IMG/VR virus record: IMGVR_UViG_3300020450_000117
Coordinates: 1 to 21,305 of that record
Reading direction: 5' to 3' (one strand)
Source of the DNA: a virus
Length of the DNA stretch: 21,305 nt
Below, piece by piece: positions 15,738-21,305 of the stretch (its first letter is position 1; the number at the start of each line of letters is the position of its first letter). The notes under the pieces are model-generated. The model saw nothing but the letters and a program-made list of their open reading frames with translations, was not told the origin of the DNA and made no database searches. A program made the translations under genes and the position numbers.

Positions 15738-15952
15738 TGTTAATACTCCTTTTGAAATGGCAGGTCAGCTAATGCTGACAGACTAGATCAGAAGGTAACA
15801 TTAAGTGGCAGTGCGTTCTGCAAGGGTGCATATGTATTTGCGGTACACATGGGCCTCACTACACTGGTGGACTGTTTGTTTAAGTCTTCTGGTTATGAAC
15901 GGTTTAGGGGTAGTCGAATGAGGCCCTATTCCGAAAAGCTTCATTACTAATA
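15738..15952 (-). ncRNA. Structured 5' leader of the capsid mRNA
   Basis: This gene-free stretch holds several inverted repeats in the transcript sense. GGGCCTC (15920-15926) pairs with GAGGCCC (15851-15857), and inside it ACTAC (15910-15914) pairs with GTAGT (15858-15862) with a five-base bulge between the helices. That closed domain also contains GACT/AGTC around a 9-base loop. Next, CATGTGTA (15844-15851) can pair with TACATATG (15829-15836) over a 7-base loop with one G-U pair; it shares one base with the first helix. Nearer the start codon GTCAGC-ATTA-GCTGAC (15764-15779) is a perfect 6-base-pair hairpin. The pieces lie downstream of a promoter and end at the capsid ribosome binding site. 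A regulatory or mRNA-stabilising role is inferred; no known riboswitch class was recognised and the domain is not a tRNA. Confidence 0.5.
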
Positions 15953-15981
15953 ATTATAGCATAACTATGCCACTTAGTAAA
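15953..15981 (-). promoter_or_regulatory. Sigma70-like promoter for the capsid gene
   Basis: On the minus strand TTTACT (15976-15981) and a perfect TATAAT (15953-15958) are 17 bases apart. Transcription would begin near 15946, giving a leader of about 210 bases before the capsid start codon. It lies in the only long gap in the window, between scaffold and capsid genes. Use of a consensus-like host promoter for a late gene suggests the host RNA polymerase transcribes this unit, unless a phage polymerase promoter lies elsewhere. Confidence 0.65.
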
Positions 15982-15995
15982 TAGCTAATTAAGTT

Positions 15996-16010
15996 AGTGG
16001 CTATGCCACT
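15996..16010 (-). other. Short hairpin at the end of the scaffold gene
   Basis: AGTGGC-ATA-GCCACT is a perfect 6-base-pair inverted repeat that begins within the scaffold stop codon. No T tract follows (the next bases are AACTTAATTAG), so it is a poor intrinsic terminator. It may serve as an mRNA 3' end stabiliser or processing site. Confidence 0.45.
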
Positions 16011-16783
16011 TATCTTGCTCCACCTGAGACATCGTAGATGAACTCACCTGTCTTCATAGACTCTAGGATTGCGGCTTCATTAGCAGCGTACTCTTTGTCA
16101 GACATTTTTTGTACCTGACTTTCTGAGAACTTCGCTTTTGCTTCGCCTTTTGGTGCAACTGAAGTGGAACGTCCAACGGCCTGTGCCGCTGATTTTTTAG
16201 ACGTGGTTTTTCGCTTGCCTGTATCGGCTTTATATAAGTCGATAGCACGGGCCGCTGCCACGGCATCTGTGTTATTTTTGTAGAGAGCATCTTGTAAATA
16301 CATAGGCTGCATTTGAACCCACTCATGGAATGCAGGGTCTTGCCTTATTTGAGGAAAATCAGGGTGAAGCTTATGTAATTCTTGTTCGGCTTCTTTTTTA
16401 CTGATCTTTGTTTCAAGGTTTTTCAAATGACCTAGTCTTCTTTCCCCCTCTTCAAGAGCTTCGTTAGCCCTTTTACGGGCAATTGTATCAACGATTTTAG
16501 CAACATCAGGATACTTAGAAGACCAATTTTCAATTTCTTCGTCAGTTTTTGGAAACCTGATTTGACCTTTTGCAGCGGTATCAAGCTGTTCTTTAACTTT
16601 TGCAATTTCCTGATCCTTCTGTTGCATCAGTTGTTGCATATGTCTTCTGAGATCCCCGTATCGTTTTTTGAACGATGCCTCTTCTGGATCTTGAGGTTCT
16701 GCCTCAACTTGTGCTTGTTGCGCTAGTTCTTCTGAATATGAAGTGTCTTCTTCGGGTTGTTCTTTTCTTTTATATTTACTCAT
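16010..16783 (-). CDS. Capsid scaffolding protein
   Basis: The frame can be extended to a TTG at 16819, but the ATG at 16783 (MSKYKRKEQPEEDTSYSEEL) has a GAGGATA ribosome binding site and is preferred; it gives 257 residues. The protein is highly charged, rich in Lys, Glu, Gln and Ala, predicted almost wholly helical, and has a long coiled coil (GDLRRHMQQLMQQKDQEIAK onward). Its C-terminus is basic before KMSDKEYAANEAAILESMKT. This composition, and the place directly before the capsid gene, are typical of scaffolding proteins, which guide shell assembly and leave or are degraded. An imperfect hairpin (16796-16817) lies in the 42-base gap before the start. Confidence 0.82.
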   Translation of the reverse strand: MSKYKRKEQPEEDTSYSEELAQQAQVEAEPQDPEEASFKKRYGDLRRHMQQLMQQKDQEIAKVKEQLDTAAKGQIRFPKTDEEIENWSSKYPDVAKIVDTIARKRANEALEEGERRLGHLKNLETKISKKEAEQELHKLHPDFPQIRQDPAFHEWVQMQPMYLQDALYKNNTDAVAAARAIDLYKADTGKRKTTSKKSAAQAVGRSTSVAPKGEAKAKFSESQVQKMSDKEYAANEAAILESMKTGEFIYDVSGGAR

Positions 16784-16825
16784 TTTATCCTCTGGGGGCT
16801 TCGATTGAAGGTAGCCCAATTAAAT

Positions 16826-18028
16826 TTACACGATGAATTTAACCATTGGTTTTTTCACCATGCCAAACATAGAAGTCTTGGTTGAGTAATCGCTTTCCTG
16901 ATACTCTTCCGTTTCATCAACTTCTGGTTCCTCTTCAGAAACCTCCACTTCAGCCTTTTCCACCTTATTGCCCTCTGGTGTTTCTTCTTCAGATTCACCA
17001 TCTTCTTGTTCCGACATATCGACTTCAGCAATTAAACCCATTGCGTCCATCGCCATCAGACCCATCTTTGCTTCTTCCTGCAAATCCATAATGTGCTTGA
17101 GGCCATGCCACTTCACTACATCCGCAGGTAAGACGTATTCCCCCTGAGACAGCATCACTTCGATGTCATCCCTTACTTCGTTAGAACTCGAACCGATTGG
17201 AATTGGATTGCCTGAGACAGGATCAAGTGGCATCATCATGCCATCATCCATACAGTCTCCATCGCAATCGCCTCCACACCCACAGGCCATCCCCCCGTGT
17301 GCCATCTTCGGCTTTTCATCAGCCTCTGGGTCATCCTCAACCATAGCTTTCTGAACTGCTTCACCACGGGCTTTTTCATAAGAAGAAAGTTTCCCGTCAT
17401 TATCCAAATCTGCTTTGTCTTCGTCTAGTTGAAATTTTTTATTAGCCATTTCTAAACCTTCTTCTGTATCGATGCCCTTACGAGCAACCATCAACCCCCC
17501 AAGAGCCATGTCAGAAGCTGAAAAAAAATTTGCCTCTGCTAGTTCAGGATAGGTAACAATAATGTTGTGGGAAAAGTTGGTATCCATGACAGGCGCTTGT
17601 CCTTCATACCCACGGGTGAATGTGTGATTGCCTATCGTGATTGCGTCTGGGCCAGTAAAATCAGTGCCTCTGCCCTCAGTTGTTTCAGTGTTTTGAAAAA
17701 AAGTTCGCCCTTCAACAGCATCCTTACCTAACTGTATGTAATCTACAAACTCTTCTATCTGACCGTTTAGATCATCTTGAGGGGCAGGAATGTCAGAGAT
17801 AGATCCATAGGTTTCAATCGGCTCGAACTCACTAGAGTTAAGTACTTCATCGACTGTGTCAGGAAACCTGTCAGAAGCTAACCTGTTTAAGATGACACCT
17901 CGAACCGCATCACGACCTTCCAAGCTTTCTCCACGGGCTTCTGCCCATACAATCTTTTCAATCTTTTCGATGTCGGAGTAAGGAAGTTCTGTGACAGGTC
18001 TTGCTTGGGGGCGAAGACTGCTATCCAC
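16826..18028 (-). CDS. SleB-type cell wall hydrolase fused to EF-hand, Cys-rich and marine-phage virion domains
   Basis: The start is a GTG at 18028 that overlaps the preceding stop (TAGTG); a later Met would remove the first domain. Residues about 20-140 form a Hydrolase_2/SleB domain: IVWAEARGESLEGRDAVRGV with likely catalytic E30, NRLASDRFPDTVDEVL, GRTFFQN and the closing IGNHTFTRGY. Such domains cleave peptidoglycan glycan strands. At 207-218 DLDNDGKLSSYE is a full 12-residue EF-hand calcium loop. A four-cysteine cluster follows (C249, C251, C255, C259). Residues about 268-335 (DPVSGNPIPIGSSSNEVRDD, then MLSQGEYVLPADVV) are a domain I recall next to portal genes in marine podoviruses. The end is acidic. 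Lying between portal and scaffold, it is probably a virion protein that opens the wall during DNA entry rather than a lysis enzyme. Confidence 0.82.
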   Translation of the reverse strand: MDSSLRPQARPVTELPYSDIEKIEKIVWAEARGESLEGRDAVRGVILNRLASDRFPDTVDEVLNSSEFEPIETYGSISDIPAPQDDLNGQIEEFVDYIQLGKDAVEGRTFFQNTETTEGRGTDFTGPDAITIGNHTFTRGYEGQAPVMDTNFSHNIIVTYPELAEANFFSASDMALGGLMVARKGIDTEEGLEMANKKFQLDEDKADLDNDGKLSSYEKARGEAVQKAMVEDDPEADEKPKMAHGGMACGCGGDCDGDCMDDGMMMPLDPVSGNPIPIGSSSNEVRDDIEVMLSQGEYVLPADVVKWHGLKHIMDLQEEAKMGLMAMDAMGLIAEVDMSEQEDGESEEETPEGNKVEKAEVEVSEEEPEVDETEEYQESDYSTKTSMFGMVKKPMVKFIV

Positions 18029-18243
18029 TATTCTGAACCTTTAATCACTTCTTCTCTAAGGGTATTTATTCTTCGCAATTCAGCGATTGCGCCCTGTATT
18101 CCCAAAACACGATCTGGATTTTTCTCTAGCTCTAGAATGTGGTGGAAATAAGTTATACGGCTGTTGGCGTATTCTTTCAGCCTGTCCATCATGTCTTTTT
18201 CGTTAACAAGTGGCAGCAAGCTACGGTATATTTCTTTCTTCAT
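18028..18243 (-). CDS. Small conserved protein of 71 residues after the portal
   Basis: The product is helical and charged, with MKKEIYRSLLPLVNEKDMMD, a middle RITYFHHILELEKNPDRV and an end GAIAELRRINTLREEVIKG. It overlaps both neighbours by single bases (TAATG with the portal stop, TAGTG with the hydrolase start), so the three are translated together. I recall similar small proteins after portal genes in other marine podoviruses, where their role is unknown. The size and place would suit a head-completion or portal-associated protein, but no motif proves it. Confidence 0.78.
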   Translation of the reverse strand: MKKEIYRSLLPLVNEKDMMDRLKEYANSRITYFHHILELEKNPDRVLGIQGAIAELRRINTLREEVIKGSE

Positions 18244-20381
18244 TAATTAACGGGGCCTTGTGGTTGTTGTGGTTGGTTCCCCCCGTTGTCTCCTCCACCT
18301 GAACCTGTAAAACCTTCGGCTGTAGGCTCTGGTGCATTGCCTGGAGCTATATTACCCCCACCTGTGCCAGTTGGATCTTCAGGTGACGGTACACCTTGTG
18401 CAGGTGCTTGTGGTGGCTGTTGAGGCATCATAGCCTGTATCTCTGCCATCATCTTCGCTTGTATAATGGCTTCCCGTGGATCATTAAGGACTTTGTCTTC
18501 ATCGAGATCCATACTTGCTGCAAGCTCTCTTAGGATGAAGTCGTACTTAACAAACGGAGCCATTTGTTGATTGGCAGTCATCTGCATAAATTGTAACAAG
18601 CGTTGGCTGCGGATCTCATTCCGCATCAAGCTTTCCGTGCCACGGGCTTTAACATCTAGATCACCCTGAGTGTATTCTTGGTCAAAGTTGAACTGCATAT
18701 TGAAAGCAAACAAAGCTTTGCCCAGAGGTGACAGTAAGTAGTCATCAACGTTCCGTACCACCGCTTTAATATTTTGCGCTGCGGCTCCCATGAGCATAGA
18801 CATACCTGAAGCGGTTCGCCCTACTCCCATAACACCGCCTACCCCGTGGCTATATGAAGGGATGCCAGTTGACTCATCTGATAGCTGCCGAGCTTTGTCG
18901 AACATCATTAAAAGTTCATTAGATACGTTGGGGAACTTAGTACCAAATATGCTTTGGCCTGGAGCACCTGCTTGTCTGCGAAAGACTTTGCCTGGGTATA
19001 CTGATAAGTCTTGGCCTGGAACTAAATTAGTTTCATCAATCTCTATAAGTAAGTTACCAGAGAGCGCACCGTTATCTACAGCCATCCTCATAAAGCCGTT
19101 CATCAACAGTTGCGTGTCTTCCATGTTTTCAGCAACACCAATACCGAAGAAACCATATGGGTTTAACTCGTAGGGAACTGCAGTGTATGGAATACGAGTT
19201 GGAGTAAACGGATTGATTACTAGGCGTAGTATTTGTCCATTACAAATCCAGACATTGACTTGAACTTGGTCACGATCTGAAACTTCATCTGGTAATTCTA
19301 GGTCTGCTTCCTCTGCAAGGTCTGCATCCATTACGCCCCAGTACTCAAGAACCTCGTAGCGGTCTGGGCTTTCTGAGTTATTGGTTTCGTCTAGAGCTTC
19401 TTCCCAATATTCTCTGTAATATGTGGGGCCGTACTCAATAGCGAGTTCAATACTTTCGTCACGAAAATGTGGACGGTTCTTCAAAGATCGCATTTGAGAA
19501 CGGTTAAGTCTGTGACGCTGAATGGTATACTCTGCTTCCGACATATTTCTTGCGTCTGGATCAGGGTATAGATCCCATATAGAAACGTATTCTACCTTTG
19601 GGATTGTTTCGTAGATTGGGCTGTAGTTTCCTTCTTCATCCCAATTCGGATATTCCTTGTCGAAAGCAAACGGCCCTTTCAAAACGCCTGTACCAAAAAG
19701 GCAAGTCTCGAATGCTACGGATCGAAGGTGTTTGGATGCGTTTGTTTCATCCAACTGATCATGCATCTTACGTTCCATACGATCTGCGGCACGTTTGGCA
19801 GGTTCGTATGTAATAGCACTGGTAGTTTTACCTTCACCTAGCTCCAATTCTTCGTGAACAGGGGCTAAAACATCCTTAAAAGGGCCTAAATCACGGTCTA
19901 AATTGGGTCTGGCTACAGCACGTTTAGGCTTGTATGAAACCCCTATTTTTTCCTTTATTTTGTCCTCTGTGATGGCATTTGGGTCATAATTAACCGCATC
20001 TGCCACATTATTAGGATCTCTTCGGGCTTCTATGCCAATGGGGAACTTCGATCCTGCAAATAATACGTCTACAACTTGAGCATATGCTGCCAAAACCTTA
20101 GTTTTAGTGATTTTAACAAATGCTTGGCTCTTTTCAGTGTCGGTAAACTGTACCTCTGGGCCATAGATGCCCCTGTAGTTGCGATATGACATAAGCCAAC
20201 GCTCTTCGTCCGACATTCTTTGGTCTTTTGAGCGTCTATACTGCCCTTCTATGAAGGATGCCAACTCAGAAAACTGCGTATTTTCTTCTTCTACATCACC
20301 ATCTTCTTCTAAAGCGACAACATCAGATAATTCAGTCTGATCTTCGGGTGAAGGGCCAGTAGGTTTGTCCATAAGTGCCAT
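18243..20381 (-). CDS. Portal protein
   Basis: The 712-residue size is that of P22-type portals (P22 gp1 is 725 residues) rather than the shorter T7 type. An acidic N-terminus leads to ERWLMSYRNYRGIYGPEV, then a helical clip/stem region with KITKTKVLAAYAQVVDVLF. The middle has YVSIWDLYPDPDARNMSEAE, the common Asp-Pro-rich portal wing loop. The crown side has GIGVAENMEDTQLLMNGFMR, a typical helix of portals, followed by RTASGMSMLMGAAAQNIK. The end is Gln/Pro/Gly-rich (from about residue 640) and probably disordered. It forms the twelve-subunit ring through which the terminase packages DNA. The start lies three bases after the terminase stop with a weak ribosome binding site, implying coupling. 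Confidence 0.9.
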   Translation of the reverse strand: MALMDKPTGPSPEDQTELSDVVALEEDGDVEEENTQFSELASFIEGQYRRSKDQRMSDEERWLMSYRNYRGIYGPEVQFTDTEKSQAFVKITKTKVLAAYAQVVDVLFAGSKFPIGIEARRDPNNVADAVNYDPNAITEDKIKEKIGVSYKPKRAVARPNLDRDLGPFKDVLAPVHEELELGEGKTTSAITYEPAKRAADRMERKMHDQLDETNASKHLRSVAFETCLFGTGVLKGPFAFDKEYPNWDEEGNYSPIYETIPKVEYVSIWDLYPDPDARNMSEAEYTIQRHRLNRSQMRSLKNRPHFRDESIELAIEYGPTYYREYWEEALDETNNSESPDRYEVLEYWGVMDADLAEEADLELPDEVSDRDQVQVNVWICNGQILRLVINPFTPTRIPYTAVPYELNPYGFFGIGVAENMEDTQLLMNGFMRMAVDNGALSGNLLIEIDETNLVPGQDLSVYPGKVFRRQAGAPGQSIFGTKFPNVSNELLMMFDKARQLSDESTGIPSYSHGVGGVMGVGRTASGMSMLMGAAAQNIKAVVRNVDDYLLSPLGKALFAFNMQFNFDQEYTQGDLDVKARGTESLMRNEIRSQRLLQFMQMTANQQMAPFVKYDFILRELAASMDLDEDKVLNDPREAIIQAKMMAEIQAMMPQQPPQAPAQGVPSPEDPTGTGGGNIAPGNAPEPTAEGFTGSGGGDNGGNQPQQPQGPVN

Positions 20382-20384
20382 ATT

Positions 20385-21305
20385 TTAGTATCCAAATCTT
20401 GTATCTGAGGGAGTATACCGCTGTATTGGTACGCCTTGGCCCATATCGAAGGGCGAAAAGGCTTTCGGGCGGCTCATAATTCCATACCTGACGCTATCGT
20501 AAGTGTGATCTGATGCGTGTCTTGGGTCTATATCGTCTGACCCCTTTGGATCGGATGGAATTACTGGTAAATCTGCGATTATCTGGCGGCAGGTGTTGAA
20601 GAAAATAATACCTGCGGTTTCTGTTACAGGGTCTACCTTTAAAACTTCGTGAAATCTGTTCTTTCCTGCTACTCTTGCACCTGCAGAACGGTCACTTGGA
20701 CGCCATCTGCATCCTATGCTTATCATTTCTTCCGCAATAGACGGGCCAATCTGCCCACGATTATGCCAACACGAACTGTCCAGTATGCCGTATTGAATGC
20801 TTTCCCCTTGTTCCGCTTCGAGAACCGCTTGAGCAAGGTCTTTACCAGTGTGCTTCGAGAGATAAAGTTCACGATAGACGTATAAAGTCTCGTAGCTTGG
20901 ATCAATAGCGAACCAGTGAACCGCAGAATACGAAGAGTACCCATAATCACAACTCCTAAATCTGCGCCAATCGGGGGGTATATCAAACGGTTCGCAGACA
21001 TGGACTGATTGTTTGAACTCTGGGAACGCTGCACCATCAGCTACAGCCCAATCTCCCTCTAGTAATTGCCGCCTTTGCATTTCTGGTAGTGCTAAAAGGT
21101 TGGCTTCGTACTGCCCGTCCTTCATCAGGTAGGGGTTATCTTTCAAAGTTGCAGGTATGAACCTGCGGTAGAACAACGGCTGTCCTTCTTTTTCATGTCC
21201 TTCAGGAAATGTAAGTGTATTCCCTGTATCAATGTCCGTTGCTGCAAACTTTATATTCCCTGGAGCAGGATCTACGAACATCTTCTTGACCCATCCATGT
21301 CCTCT
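20385..21305 (-). CDS. Terminase large subunit, C-terminal part (5' end cut by window)
   Basis: The frame is open through the right edge, with GHGWVKKMFVDPAPG crossing the first internal Met at 21281, so the N-terminal ATPase domain lies outside the window. What remains (306 residues) has a linker ending RRQLLEGDWAV and then the RNase H-like nuclease: motif I at CDYGYSS (Asp112 counted from the Met at 21281), motif II at YGILDSSCW (Asp168), and motif III at ASDHTYDSVRYG (Asp258 and Asp262). These acidic residues bind the two metal ions that cut concatemeric DNA during packaging. A small terminase subunit is not in the window; it may lie to the right. The tail of the protein (PFDMGQGVPIQRYTPSDTRF) is not part of the nuclease. 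Confidence 0.9.
   Translation of the reverse strand, partial: RGHGWVKKMFVDPAPGNIKFAATDIDTGNTLTFPEGHEKEGQPLFYRRFIPATLKDNPYLMKDGQYEANLLALPEMQRRQLLEGDWAVADGAAFPEFKQSVHVCEPFDIPPDWRRFRSCDYGYSSYSAVHWFAIDPSYETLYVYRELYLSKHTGKDLAQAVLEAEQGESIQYGILDSSCWHNRGQIGPSIAEEMISIGCRWRPSDRSAGARVAGKNRFHEVLKVDPVTETAGIIFFNTCRQIIADLPVIPSDPKGSDDIDPRHASDHTYDSVRYGIMSRPKAFSPFDMGQGVPIQRYTPSDTRFGY

Larger units (their letters stand above)
15802..16012. repeat. Three copies of the 9-mer TGCCACTTA, two direct and one inverted
   Basis: On the plus strand TGCCACTTA occurs at 15968-15976 and 16004-16012; both are part of a longer direct repeat CTATGCCACTTA at 15965 and 16001. The inverted form TAAGTGGCA is at 15802-15810. One copy covers the scaffold stop codon, the second lies in the spacer of the capsid promoter, and the inverted one lies in the capsid leader. 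The third copy could therefore base-pair with either of the others in a read-through transcript. Confidence 0.6.

Noticed and set aside
15851-15926. A tRNA-like outline (7-base-pair closing stem, about 76 bases, an inner arm like an anticodon arm)
   Set aside because: On either strand there is no T-arm with GTTCRA, no D-arm with GG, the anticodon-like loop has 9 instead of 7 bases, and no CCA end is encoded. It is better explained as an mRNA leader structure.
16784-16819. TTG start at 16819 for the scaffold gene
   Set aside because: The ATG at 16783 has a well-placed GAGG site; the extra 12 residues look unlike the rest of the protein.

Overview
The window is a late structural and lysis region of a tailed double-stranded DNA phage. 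Every gene I can support is on the minus strand, so the map reads from right to left. The proteins look like those of short-tailed (podovirus-type, T7/P22-like) phages of marine bacteria. The signs are a large P22-sized portal, a T7 gp11-like tail adaptor, no tape measure, sheath or baseplate genes, and fibre and glycine-rich adhesin families that I associate with marine phages. The sequence is moderately AT-rich by eye. The host is not identifiable; a marine proteobacterium is the best guess. No integrase, replication gene, tRNA, CRISPR or insertion sequence was seen.

Right end (21305 to 16010): the terminase large subunit, cut by the window edge, is followed by the portal, a 71-residue protein, a SleB-type cell wall hydrolase fused to a probable virion domain, and the scaffold. 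These genes are tightly packed. DNA is packaged through the portal into a shell built on the scaffold.

Capsid unit (15981 to 14637): the major capsid gene has its own sigma70-like promoter, a leader of about 210 nt rich in inverted repeats, and a terminator hairpin directly after its stop codon. This resembles how T7 isolates high-level expression of gene 10. The leader is the largest gene-free stretch in the window.

Tail and adsorption (14625 to 6016): a tail adaptor, a tail nozzle-like protein, a long fibre with a fibre-type N-terminal segment, and then two parallel two-gene modules. Each module is a paralogous fibre followed by an adhesin-like protein. The two adhesins share an N-terminal segment of about 25 residues but carry unrelated C-terminal domains: one is glycine-rich, the other appears to be a seven-bladed beta-propeller. 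A 61-residue protein sits between the modules.

Left end (5946 to 1): a GNAT-like protein behind a second sigma70-like promoter, a hendecad-repeat rod protein, and a lysis cassette. The cassette is a lysozyme with C-terminal membrane segments, an inner-membrane spanin and an overlapping outer-membrane spanin lipoprotein. Then come a large probable virion protein, a 59-residue protein and a conserved marine-phage protein cut by the left edge.

The points most worth following up are the duplicated adhesin modules with a shared anchor, the structured capsid leader with a nine-base motif able to form alternative pairings, and the lysozyme whose membrane segments may replace a separate holin.
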